From: Bosea sp. (in: a-proteobacteria)
Lineage (GTDB): Bacteria; Pseudomonadota; Alphaproteobacteria; Rhizobiales; Beijerinckiaceae
Assembly (NCBI GenBank): GCA_023910605.1
Contig: JAAVVV010000001.1
Coordinates: 1,478,698-1,542,697, forward strand
Length of the DNA: 64,000 nucleotides
Direction of reading: 5' to 3'
Made by a program: the position numbers and the translations under genes. Shown piece after piece: positions 28,919 through 36,868 of the stretch. Positions within the stretch are counted from its first letter, which is position 1, and every line of letters begins with the position of its first letter. The notes beneath the pieces were generated by a model, which was given only the letters and a program-made list of their open reading frames with translations, was not told the DNA's origin and did no database searches.

Positions 28919-29230
28919 ATGGCCAAGGGTTACTGGATCGCCCGCCTCGATGTGCATGATCAGGACGCCTATGCGCGCTACCGCTCGCTGAATGCAGCGG
29001 CCTTCGCCAGATTTGGCGGCCGCTTCCTCGTGCGTGGCGGGCCCTATCTCCTCGCCAGGGGCGAGGGCCGCCAGCATAATGTGGTGATCGAGTTTCCCAG
29101 CGGGGGGGCGGCGCGGGCCTGCTATGAATCGCCCGAATATCAGGAGGCGCTGCGCCACCTGCTCAAGGCCTGCGCCACCGACATGCTGGTCATCGATGGT
29201 TATGACGGTCCGCAGCCTGGCGACGCCTGA
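28919..29230 (+). CDS. DUF1330 protein, second copy
   Basis: A 103-residue paralogue of the preceding gene, 11 bp downstream, with the same anchors (AKGYWIARLDV, GGRFLVRGG, NVVIEFPS, SPEYQEALRHL). The Shine-Dalgarno GGGAGG lies just after the upstream stop, so translation is coupled. The copies are clearly diverged, which points to an old tandem duplication and perhaps a heteromer. Confidence 0.9.
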   Translation: MAKGYWIARLDVHDQDAYARYRSLNAAAFARFGGRFLVRGGPYLLARGEGRQHNVVIEFPSGGAARACYESPEYQEALRHLLKACATDMLVIDGYDGPQPGDA

Positions 29231-29409
29231 AGCGCAAATGCCCCAGCGTTAACCGGGCCTTCAGGACATCGGTCCATGGTGCCCGGAACGTTGCCTCAAA
29301 GCAGCTTCTGCCACGATTCAGCCATTTTCATGCCGCGCCGTTGGCCGCTTCTGCCGTTAGGGAATCGCCCGCGTCAATCCGGCGCGTGACCAGAGGATGT
29401 CAGACTTCC

Positions 29410-29613
29410 ATGTCCAGCGCCGTTCAACGCCGCGACGCGCGCAAGAGCGCGAACTTCCACGATGTGACCGCCCGCGATCTTTATGCGCGCCAGTTCAGGT
29501 CCATCGGCATCGCAGCCGTCCTGGCCGGCGCCAACCAGCACAAATCGGTGCGCGCCACGCCGGCAGCCCGCGATATTCCTGCCATTCTCCGCTTCGGACC
29601 CGAAGCGGAATGA
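29410..29613 (+). CDS. Small hypothetical basic protein
   Basis: ATG 29410 gives 67 residues: an Arg-rich start (VQRRDARKSANFHDVTARDL), a helical centre (YARQFRSIGIAAVLAGANQH) and a loose C-terminus. It has no signal peptide. I do not recognise a family. It stands 30 bp upstream of the metallophosphoesterase on the same strand. The frame is open upstream to 29341, but codon content before 29410 looks non-coding. Confidence 0.5.
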   Translation: MSSAVQRRDARKSANFHDVTARDLYARQFRSIGIAAVLAGANQHKSVRATPAARDIPAILRFGPEAE

Positions 29614-29643
29614 TGTCCTGACAGCACACTGGATTCGAGACCC

Positions 29644-30570
29644 ATGACTGTCACCCGGCGCTCGATCCTCAAGATCGGCGCCGGCCTTTTTTTGACCGGT
29701 GCAAGTGGCGCCGCCTATGCGCGCTACATGGAGCCGGGCGGCGCCTTCGCCATCACCCGTCATCGCCTGACGCCGCCGGGCTGGACGCCCGGCCTGCGGC
29801 TGCGGCTCGTCGCGCTCACCGACCTGCATAGTGGCGGCGTGCACATGCCGCTGGCCCGTATTGCAGAGATTGTCGACACCACGCACGCGCTGGAGCCCGA
29901 TGCGGTTGTGCTGCTGGGCGATTACATCACGCGCCTTCAGCGCAACGTCCATGGCGTCTCCATGGCGCAATGGAGCCAGGAGCTGGCGCGGCTGCGCGCA
30001 CCGCTCGGCGTGCATGCCGTGCTGGGCAATCACGAATTCTGGGACGATCCGCAGGTGCAGCGGCGCGGCCATGGCGAGCCCGAAGCCCAGCGCGCCTTGC
30101 ACGATGTCGGCCTTTCCGTGATGCAGAACACGGCCCGGCGCCTCGTCAAGGATGGGCATGCGTTCTGGATCGCAGGGCTGGGCGACCAACTCGCCTTCCG
30201 CCTCGGCCATGACCGCTCAACCGGCCGCTTCATGTATCGCGGCCTCGATGACCTTCCGGCCACGCTGGGGCGGGCGGCCGATGGCGCGCCAGTCATCCTG
30301 CTGGCCCATGAGCCCGATGTCTTCGCCCGAATGCCGGAGTTGCCGGAGGCGCTGCGGCCGGCGCTCACCCTGTCGGGCCATACCCATGGCGGACAGGTGC
30401 GCCTGCTCGGCTGGTCGCCGCACGTGCCTTCGGCGTATGGCGGCCGCTTTGCATACGGGCATATCCGCGAAGAGGGCCGCGATCTCGTGGTCTCGGCGGG
30501 CCTTGGCACCAGCGGCATCCCGATCCGCTTCGGCGCGCCGCCCGAGATTGTCGTGCTCGAACTGGGGTGA
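29644..30570 (+). CDS. Tat-exported metallophosphoesterase
   Basis: A 308-residue calcineurin-like phosphoesterase. The N-terminus carries a twin-arginine signal (TRRSILKIG followed by a hydrophobic stretch and ASGAAYA). The metal-binding blocks are in order: LTDLHSGG (D-x-H), LLGDY (GD), GNHEFW (GNHE) and LSGHTHGGQVR (GH-x-H). It resembles the YkuE/LpxG-type phosphodiesterases, some of which cleave UDP-diacylglucosamine; a periplasmic location makes phospholipid or other phosphoester substrates more likely. Confidence 0.88.
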   Translation: MTVTRRSILKIGAGLFLTGASGAAYARYMEPGGAFAITRHRLTPPGWTPGLRLRLVALTDLHSGGVHMPLARIAEIVDTTHALEPDAVVLLGDYITRLQRNVHGVSMAQWSQELARLRAPLGVHAVLGNHEFWDDPQVQRRGHGEPEAQRALHDVGLSVMQNTARRLVKDGHAFWIAGLGDQLAFRLGHDRSTGRFMYRGLDDLPATLGRAADGAPVILLAHEPDVFARMPELPEALRPALTLSGHTHGGQVRLLGWSPHVPSAYGGRFAYGHIREEGRDLVVSAGLGTSGIPIRFGAPPEIVVLELG

Positions 30571-30594
30571 GGCTTCCCCGGCCGGGCCAGCGCC

Positions 30595-31215
30595 CTAGAG
30601 CACGATCACCCTGGCCCCGATGCTGACCCGGTTGAACAGGTCGATGGCATCGACGTTGCGCATCCTGATGCAGCCCGAGGAGGAGGCACGGCCGATGGAT
30701 TCAGGCTCGTTCGTCCCATGGATGCGATACAGCGTGTCGCGGCCGTCCTGGTAGAGGTAGAGCGCCCGCGCGCCGAGCGGATTCTCCGGCCCTCCCGCCA
30801 TTCCGCCGGCGCGATGGCGCAGATGCGGCCAGCGCAGCAGCATTTCGGTCGGAGGCGTCCAGCTCGGCCATTCCGCCTTGCGCGCGATGTCGGTCTTGCC
30901 CTTCCAGCCGAAAGCCTCGTCGCCGACGCCCACGCCGTAGCGGATGGCCTTGCCTCCCGGCAACACGAAGTAGAGCAGGCGGTCCGCCGTGTAGACAACG
31001 ACGGTGCCCGGCTTCTCGCTGGTCTGGTAGTCAACCTCGTAGCGCTCGAACTGCGGGTCGAGGGGCGCTGTCGGCACCAGCGACATGTACTGCGTGTCAC
31101 GCGCGCTGAAAGAAGGATCCGGCACGCCACGAAAACTGCACGCGCCGAGCGCAAGGGCGATGAGGGCGAGCGAAGCGGGCTTGCGAATCTGGTATGACAT
31201 CCCTGAAAAATGCAT
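30595..31215 (-). CDS. L,D-transpeptidase (YkuD), lipoprotein
   Basis: A 206-residue envelope enzyme. The N-terminus has a lipobox (ALALGAC), predicting a lipoprotein. The YkuD catalytic region has the conserved IHGTNEP His and the catalytic Cys in SSSGCIRMRN. These enzymes make 3-3 cross-links in peptidoglycan or attach proteins to it. An internal ATG at 31200, with GGG just before it, is an alternative start. It is convergent with the phosphoesterase and divergent from the deacetylase. Confidence 0.9.
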   Translation of the reverse strand: MHFSGMSYQIRKPASLALIALALGACSFRGVPDPSFSARDTQYMSLVPTAPLDPQFERYEVDYQTSEKPGTVVVYTADRLLYFVLPGGKAIRYGVGVGDEAFGWKGKTDIARKAEWPSWTPPTEMLLRWPHLRHRAGGMAGGPENPLGARALYLYQDGRDTLYRIHGTNEPESIGRASSSGCIRMRNVDAIDLFNRVSIGARVIVL

Positions 31216-31318
31216 GATTTAGGGTTAACCAAGTCTTTTGACTGCGGCCACGAATCATCTGGTCAACAAGCCATTTCGAGATGAAGCGTGGCCATTGTGC
31301 AACGCGGGAGACGCTGTT

Positions 31319-32248
31319 GTGACGACGCTGCTGTTGAGCCATGCCGCCTGCCTTGCCCACGAGACGCCGTTGGGCCATCCCGAACGGGCGGACCGGATGC
31401 GCGCCATCGCGCTCGCGCTGTCGGCCGAGGCCTTCCAGCCCCTGCTGCGCGAGGATGCGCCCATGGCCGGGCATGAGCCCATCCTGCGCTGCCACTCCGA
31501 GCGGCATCTTGCCGCGATGCTCGCCGCAGCCCCTGGGGAAGGCCACGCTGCCATCGATGCCGACACGGTGATGTCGCCCGGCACCATCGAGGCGGCTCTT
31601 CGCGCCGCCGGCGGCGCGGTCGCGGCCGTCGATGCGGTGATGCAGGGCCGCGCCGCCAACGCCTTCGTCGCCACGCGCCCGCCGGGACATCATGCCGAGC
31701 ATGCCAGGGCGATGGGCTTCTGCTTTTTCAACAACGCCGCCATTGCGGCGCGTCATGCCCGCATTGTCCATGGCGCGGAGCGGGTCGCGGTGTTCGATTG
31801 GGATGTGCATCACGGCAATGGCACGCAGGACATCCTGTGGGCCGATCCCTCCACGCTCTACATATCCTCGCACGAGATGCCGCTCTATCCCGGCACGGGC
31901 GCACCATCCGAAGCCGGCGAGCATGGCACCATCCTCAATGTGGCGCTGGCGGCCGGCGATGGCGGCGAGGCCTTCCGCGCCGTGCTCGACAGCGTGATCC
32001 TGCCGCGGCTGAACGCTTTCCAGCCCGATCTCATCATCATTTCCGCCGGCTTCGACGCCCACTGGCGTGATCCTCTGGCCAGCCTCAACCTGACGGAAGG
32101 CGATTTCGCCCAGGCCACGCGCGATGTCATGGATATTGCGGACCGGCGCTGCGGTGGCCGCGTCGTCTCGCTGCTCGAGGGCGGCTATGACCTGCAAGGG
32201 CTTTCCGCCTCGGTCGCGGTCCATGTGGCCGAACTGATGCGCGCCTGA
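31319..32248 (+). CDS. Histone deacetylase family protein
   Basis: GTG 31319 gives 309 residues of an arginase/HDAC-fold amidohydrolase. Catalytic and zinc residues are in RPPGHHAEHARAMGFC, FDWDVHHGNGTQ and SAGFDAH, and the active-site Tyr region is LLEGGYDL. Bacterial members act on acetylated small amines or acetoin-related substrates. In many Rhizobiales this gene precedes xseB-dxs-tlyA. Here dxs-tlyA follow, but a KGG gene sits in the xseB position. The open frame extends to 31238 without conserved content. Confidence 0.88.
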   Translation: MTTLLLSHAACLAHETPLGHPERADRMRAIALALSAEAFQPLLREDAPMAGHEPILRCHSERHLAAMLAAAPGEGHAAIDADTVMSPGTIEAALRAAGGAVAAVDAVMQGRAANAFVATRPPGHHAEHARAMGFCFFNNAAIAARHARIVHGAERVAVFDWDVHHGNGTQDILWADPSTLYISSHEMPLYPGTGAPSEAGEHGTILNVALAAGDGGEAFRAVLDSVILPRLNAFQPDLIIISAGFDAHWRDPLASLNLTEGDFAQATRDVMDIADRRCGGRVVSLLEGGYDLQGLSASVAVHVAELMRA

Positions 32249-32363
32249 CGCACCAGCGCCACGGGCGGCCTCAGCTTGGCATGACCGGATCATGGCGCCC
32301 TTCGCCGTGATCTGCCGCGCCGGGAATGCGCGCCATCAAGCTCATGACAAAAAATGGTAAACA

Positions 32364-32388
32364 GGAACCGGGGCCGCCTTGACGCGTT
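32364..32388 (+). promoter_or_regulatory. EcfG (general stress response) promoter
   Basis: GGAAC (32364-32368), exactly 16 nt, then CGTT (32385-32388), followed by a T run. This is the complete GGAAC-N16/17-CGTT consensus of the alphaproteobacterial EcfG/SigT/RpoE2 sigma factor. It lies 49 bp upstream of the ATG of a KGG stress protein, the right distance for a short leader. Confidence 0.8.
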
Positions 32389-32437
32389 TTTTTCTCCACG
32401 ATGGCTTTGCTGTCGACGAGCAGGACAGGAGAAAGAA

Positions 32438-32704
32438 ATGCCGAACTCCACCAAGGGTACGAGCAATCGGGGTTTCGCCTCGATGGACCAGGCAAAGCAG
32501 CGCGACATCGCTTCCAAGGGCGGCCAGAGCGTGCCTGCCGAAAAGCGGTCCTTCTCCAAGGACCCTGCGCTGGCGGCTGAAGCAGGCCGCAAGGGCGGCG
32601 AACGCGTGCCGGACGAGAAGCGGTCCTTCTCGAAGGATCCCGAACTGGCGGCCGAGGCCGGCCGCAAGGGCGGCGAATCTTCCCAGGGTGGCCGCGGGCG
32701 CTGA
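32438..32704 (+). CDS. KGG-repeat stress protein (Con-10/GsiB type)
   Basis: An 88-residue, highly hydrophilic Gly/Lys-rich protein. Three stress-induced acidophilic (KGG) motifs are visible: FASMDQAKQRDIASKGG, then two 25-residue repeats each with KRSFSKDP, LAAEAGRKGG. Family members are desiccation, osmotic and general-stress proteins and probably disordered. The start at 32438 has a purine-rich Shine-Dalgarno (AGGAGAAAG) and is preceded by an EcfG promoter, so induction by the general stress response is strongly suggested. The upstream open frame to 32354 would cover the promoter and is rejected. Confidence 0.9.
   Translation: MPNSTKGTSNRGFASMDQAKQRDIASKGGQSVPAEKRSFSKDPALAAEAGRKGGERVPDEKRSFSKDPELAAEAGRKGGESSQGGRGR
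32537..32686 (+). repeat. Two tandem 75-bp coding repeats in the KGG gene
   Basis: Units 32537-32611 and 32612-32686 encode near-identical 25-residue KGG repeats. Synonymous differences (tccaaggacc versus tcgaaggatc) show the duplication is not brand new. Confidence 0.85.
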
Positions 32705-32892
32705 GCGCCTGCAACCAACCGCTCCGATTGCCGTTGAGAGGATGCGAACGCCCCGGGGCAGCCGCCACGGGGCCTTCGCCTGTACGTGGGGCCGCCAGCC
32801 CGTGGGAGTGTGCCGTTGAGCCTGCGCCGCTTTAGTCCGTTCCCTTCGTTTCCGATCTCGACTATAGGCCAGGTCGACACAGGAACCGAAAC

Positions 32893-34812
32893 TTGACCGC
32901 GCGCATCACGACGCCCTTGCTGGACCGTATCCGAACCCCCGCCGATCTGCGCGCCCTCACGGATGCCGAACTGCCGCAACTGGCTCATGAGCTGCGCCGC
33001 GAGACCATCGATGCCGTCTCGGTCACGGGCGGCCATCTCGGCGCCGGCCTCGGCGTGATCGAGCTCACGGTGGCGCTGCATCATGTCTTCGATACGCCCC
33101 GCGACCGCCTGATCTGGGATGTCGGCCACCAGGCGTATCCCCACAAGATCCTGACGGGCCGTCGCGATCGCATCCGGACGCTGCGTCAGGGCGGCGGGCT
33201 CTCCGGCTTCACCAGGCGGTCGGAAAGCGAATACGATCCTTTCGGCGCGGCCCATTCCTCCACATCGATCTCGGCCGGCCTCGGCATGGCCGTGGCGCGG
33301 GATCTCGCCGGCGGCGCCAACAACGTCATCGCGGTGATCGGCGACGGCGCGATGTCCGCCGGCATGGCCTATGAGGCGATGAACAATGCCGGCGCGATGC
33401 ACTCGCGCCTGATCGTCATCCTGAACGACAATGACATGTCGATCGCCCCGCCAGTGGGCGCAATGAGCGCCTATCTGGCGCGCCTCGCCTCGGGCCGCAC
33501 CTACCGCAAGCTGCGCGAGACCGCCAAGCAACTGGCGTGCAAGCTGCCGAAGTTCTTCTACGACAAGGCCCGCAAGACCGAGGAATGGTCGCGCAACTTC
33601 TTCACGGCGGGCACCTTGTTCGAGGAGCTCGGCTTTTACTATGTCGGCCCCATCGATGGCCACAATTTCGACCATCTGCTGCCGGTGCTGCGCAATGTGC
33701 GCGATGCCGGGACCGGGCCGATCCTGGTCCATGTCGTGACGCAAAAGGGCAAGGGCTATGCCCCCGCCGAGGCTGCCTCCGACAAGTATCATGGCGTGGT
33801 GCGCTTCGATCCCGTCACGGGCGAGCAGGCAAAGGCGTCGCCCAACGCGCCGAGCTACACCAATGTCTTCGCCCAGTCGCTGATCGCGGAGGCGCGCGCC
33901 GACGACAAGGTGGTGGCCATCACCGCCGCCATGCCTGCCGGCACGGGGCTCGACCGCTTCGCGCGCGCGTTTCCGGCGCGGACCTTTGATGTCGGCATCG
34001 CCGAGCAGCACGCCGTCACCTTCGCCGCCGGCCTCGCCGCCGAGGGCTTCAAGCCTTTCGTCGCGATCTATTCGACCTTCCTCCAGCGCGCCTATGATCA
34101 GGTCGTGCATGATGTCGCGCTCCAGCATCTGCCGGTGCGCTTCGCGCTCGATCGGGCGGGGCTGGTGGGCGCTGACGGCGCGACCCATGCCGGCGCCTTC
34201 GATGTCGCCTATCTGGGCTGCCTGCCGGGCATGGTGGTGATGGCCGCCGCCGACGAGGCCGAGCTGTCGCACATGGTGGCCACGGCCGCGGCCTATGAGG
34301 ACGGTCCCATCGCGTTCCGCTTCCCCCGGGGCGAGGGCGTCGGCGTCGAGGTGCCGGAGCGTGGCACGCCGCTTCTCATTGGCAAGGGCAGGGTGGTGCG
34401 CGAGGGCAGCCGTGTCGCGCTGCTCTCCTTCGGCACGCGCCTGGCCGAATGTCTTGCGGCTGCTGATCTTCTGGCCCAGCGCGGCGTGTCCTGCACCGTG
34501 GCCGACGCCCGTTTCGCCAGACCGCTCGATTCCGACCTGGTGCTGCGGCTTGCCCGCCATCACGAGGCGCTGCTCACCGTCGAGGAAGGCTCGATCGGCG
34601 GCTTCGGCGCGCAGGTGCTCCATGCCCTGGCGAAGGGCGGCGCGCTGGACCGTGGCCTGATCGTGCGGACGATGACGCTGCCCGACATCTATCAGGATCA
34701 CGACAAGCCCGAGCGCATGTATGCCGCGGCCGGGCTGGACGCCGGCGGGATCGTGCGTGAGGTCGAGGCGGCGCTTGCGGGCGCTGTCGCGGCCCGTCCC
34801 CGCCGCGCCTGA
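32893..34812 (+). CDS. dxs: 1-deoxy-D-xylulose-5-phosphate synthase
   Basis: A 639-residue thiamine-diphosphate enzyme that joins pyruvate and glyceraldehyde 3-phosphate as the first step of the MEP isoprenoid pathway. Visible landmarks are [22 protein letters not shown], the ThDP motif [16 protein letters not shown] and [14 protein letters not shown]. The start is TTG 32893, supported by AGGAA 8 nt upstream and by the conserved [15 protein letters not shown]-terminus. tlyA follows 8 bp later. Confidence 0.97.
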   Translation: MTARITTPLLDRIRTPADLRALTDAELPQLAHELRRETIDAVSVTGGHLGAGLGVIELTVALHHVFDTPRDRLIWDVGHQAYPHKILTGRRDRIRTLRQGGGLSGFTRRSESEYDPFGAAHSSTSISAGLGMAVARDLAGGANNVIAVIGDGAMSAGMAYEAMNNAGAMHSRLIVILNDNDMSIAPPVGAMSAYLARLASGRTYRKLRETAKQLACKLPKFFYDKARKTEEWSRNFFTAGTLFEELGFYYVGPIDGHNFDHLLPVLRNVRDAGTGPILVHVVTQKGKGYAPAEAASDKYHGVVRFDPVTGEQAKASPNAPSYTNVFAQSLIAEARADDKVVAITAAMPAGTGLDRFARAFPARTFDVGIAEQHAVTFAAGLAAEGFKPFVAIYSTFLQRAYDQVVHDVALQHLPVRFALDRAGLVGADGATHAGAFDVAYLGCLPGMVVMAAADEAELSHMVATAAAYEDGPIAFRFPRGEGVGVEVPERGTPLLIGKGRVVREGSRVALLSFGTRLAECLAAADLLAQRGVSCTVADARFARPLDSDLVLRLARHHEALLTVEEGSIGGFGAQVLHALAKGGALDRGLIVRTMTLPDIYQDHDKPERMYAAAGLDAGGIVREVEAALAGAVAARPRRA

Positions 34813-34820
34813 GCGCGAAC

Positions 34821-35549
34821 ATGGCCGCCAGCCGCGCCGATGTGCTTCTGGTGGCGCGGGGCTTCTTCGAGAGCCGCGCCCGGGCCCGCGCCGCCATCGA
34901 GGCCGGCCTTGTCAGCGCCAATGGCACGCCCGTGCTCAAGCCCTCGGCGCTGATCGAACCTGATGCGCTCATGACAGCCGAGGCGGCGCATCCTTATGTC
35001 TCGCGCGGCGGGATCAAGCTCGCCGCCGCGCTCGATCACTTCGCCATCGATCCGGCAGGTCTGGTCGCGCTCGATGTCGGCTCGTCCACCGGCGGCTTCA
35101 CCGATGTGCTGCTCAGGCGCGGGGCAAGCCATGTCGTCGCCATCGATTCAGGCCGTGACCAGCTTCATCCCTCGCTGCGGGCGGATTCGCGCATCAGCCT
35201 CTTCGAGGGTGTGGATGTGCGGGCTTTTGGCCCCGCCGCCATGCCATTCCCTGCCGCGCTGGCGGTGGCGGATGTCAGCTTCATATCCTTCATGCTGGTG
35301 CTGCCGGCGCTGTCCGCGCTGCTTGCGCCGCGCGCCCGCCTGGTGGCCCTCGTCAAGCCGCAATTCGAGGTTGGCCAGGCTCGCATCGGCAAGAACGGCG
35401 TGGTGAAGGATGCCACCGCCCGGCTGGCGGCTGTCGCTCGGGTCGCTGAGGCGGCGCGGGCTGAAGGCTGGACCGTGACAGGCGTGATCGAAAGCCCCAT
35501 CACGGGCGGTGAAGGCAACCTCGAATATCTGCTCGCCGCCGTGCGCTGA
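34821..35549 (+). CDS. tlyA: TlyA family RNA methyltransferase
   Basis: A 242-residue protein with an N-terminal S4 RNA-binding domain (ARGFFESRARARAAIEAGLV) and a C-terminal FtsJ-like Rossmann methyltransferase (ALDVGSSTGGFTD), with a catalytic Lys in VKPQFE. TlyA makes 2'-O-methylcytidine in 16S (and in some bacteria 23S) rRNA, affecting capreomycin susceptibility. It is in the conserved dxs-tlyA pair. Confidence 0.92.
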   Translation: MAASRADVLLVARGFFESRARARAAIEAGLVSANGTPVLKPSALIEPDALMTAEAAHPYVSRGGIKLAAALDHFAIDPAGLVALDVGSSTGGFTDVLLRRGASHVVAIDSGRDQLHPSLRADSRISLFEGVDVRAFGPAAMPFPAALAVADVSFISFMLVLPALSALLAPRARLVALVKPQFEVGQARIGKNGVVKDATARLAAVARVAEAARAEGWTVTGVIESPITGGEGNLEYLLAAVR

Positions 35550-35556
35550 GGCGTGG

Positions 35557-36483
35557 TCAGATCGCGGCGAGCGCCCTGGCCGTCGCATCCTCCGGCACGA
35601 TGGCGCCGCGATGCTGGATCACCGCGCCCGCCATGGCGTGTCCGGTCAACGCGGCGCGCTCCACCGAAGCGCCGGCAAGACGGGCCGCCAGATAGCCGCC
35701 ATTGAAGCTGTCGCCGGCCGCGGTGGTGTCGACAGGCGTGACGGGCGCAGGTATGGGCACGAGCCTCACTTCGCCGCCTGACGCCACCATGACGCCGCCG
35801 GGGCCGAGCTTGATGCCGATCTCGCCGATGCCATGGGCCTTCAGCCGCGCCAGCGCGTCCTCGGGCGCCGCGTCGCCCCAGAGCATCTGCTCGTCGTCGA
35901 AAGTCGGCAGCGCGATGTCGCAGTGCGGCAGGAAGCGGGCGAAGGTGGCCCGTGCCCGCGACAGATCATGGCCCCAGCCGCGTGGCCGGAAATTGCCGTC
36001 GAAGGCGATCCGCGCCCCCGCCTTGCGCGCGCCCACAAGGGCCGCCTCGAAGCCGTCGAGCCCCGCAGCGCTGTAGAGCGAAAGCGTGATGCCGGAAAAA
36101 TAGACGATCCGCGCATGCAGCATCCCGGCGATGATGCGGGCGGCTTCCGGCAGTTCGAACAACTCGCGAGCTGGAGAGCAGTCGCGCCAGTAATGGAAGG
36201 TGCGCTCCCCGGCGCCATCCGTCTCGATGATGTAAAGACCCGGATTGCGCCCCTTGAGCCTGGGGATGCTCGCGCCATCCACGCCCTCGGACGCTATCAG
36301 GGCGGCGATGCCATCGCTGTAGGGATCGTCGCCCAGCGCGGTGGCATAGCCAGGCTTCGCGCCTGCCCGCGCCATGTAGGCTGCCGTGTTGAACGTGTCC
36401 CCGCCATAGCCGAGCCGGTAGCCCGCGCCGTCGCGGCAGAGTTCCACCATGCATTCGCCGATGCAGATGGCGTCAAGGCTCAT
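35557..36483 (-). CDS. kdgK: 2-keto-3-deoxygluconate kinase (PfkB family)
   Basis: A 308-residue ribokinase-like sugar kinase. GYGGDTFNTAAYMARAG is the first substrate-binding motif; FDGNFRPRGW supplies the Arg typical of KDG kinases; VDTTAAGDSFNGGYLA is the PfkB signature with the catalytic Asp. It phosphorylates 2-keto-3-deoxygluconate from sugar-acid breakdown toward KDPG. The ATG overlaps the upstream gene's stop by 4 bp. KDG specificity is a family inference. Confidence 0.83.
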   Translation of the reverse strand: MSLDAICIGECMVELCRDGAGYRLGYGGDTFNTAAYMARAGAKPGYATALGDDPYSDGIAALIASEGVDGASIPRLKGRNPGLYIIETDGAGERTFHYWRDCSPARELFELPEAARIIAGMLHARIVYFSGITLSLYSAAGLDGFEAALVGARKAGARIAFDGNFRPRGWGHDLSRARATFARFLPHCDIALPTFDDEQMLWGDAAPEDALARLKAHGIGEIGIKLGPGGVMVASGGEVRLVPIPAPVTPVDTTAAGDSFNGGYLAARLAGASVERAALTGHAMAGAVIQHRGAIVPEDATARALAAI

Positions 36484-36830
36484 CGCGGCGCCCGGCGCGG
36501 CGCGCCCACATCGACGCTGGCGCGGACCCGCCCCCCGCTGATGTGCTGCACAGCAAGGCCCTGCACGGGGCGTGTCGCGGTGGCCTTGCGGCCATGGACG
36601 CGGCCCCCGGGACCCTCGGCGCGGGGCTGTCCGGTGAGCGCGCGCTGGCCACGGCGGGGCCCGAAGGATGCCAGGCACAGATTGTAGGCGTGAGTGTCTT
36701 TGATGGCTTCGCAATCGGCCAGCGTGCGCGACCGGGCTTCCCCGCCGCCCAGCGCAACACTTGCTCCCAGCGCAAGCGCTGCAAGCCGAAGGCCCGTCCA
36801 GCCGGGCCGAAAGCGTTGAATCGCGATCAT
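36480..36830 (-). CDS. Small secreted hypothetical protein
   Basis: About 116 residues from the ATG at 36830. A hydrophobic segment (LRLAALALGASVALGGG) is followed by RTLADCEAIKDTHAYNLCLASFGP, with two Cys 12 residues apart, then an Arg/Gly/Pro-rich tail. DCEAIKD...YNxCLA-type proteins occur in Rhizobiales as small periplasmic proteins of unknown function. It overlaps kdgK by 4 bp and lies just downstream of selO, so it may be cotranscribed. ATG 36881 is an alternative start. Confidence 0.6.
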   Translation of the reverse strand: MIAIQRFRPGWTGLRLAALALGASVALGGGEARSRTLADCEAIKDTHAYNLCLASFGPRRGQRALTGQPRAEGPGGRVHGRKATATRPVQGLAVQHISGGRVRASVDVGAPRRAPR

Positions 36831-36868
36831 GCCCCGGTATAGGCCGAGTGCCCGTTTGCTGTCACGCT

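Noticed and set aside
32881-32895. GGAAC ahead of dxs considered as a second EcfG promoter
   Set aside because: No CGTT occurs 16-17 nt downstream; the AGGAA functions better as the dxs ribosome site.
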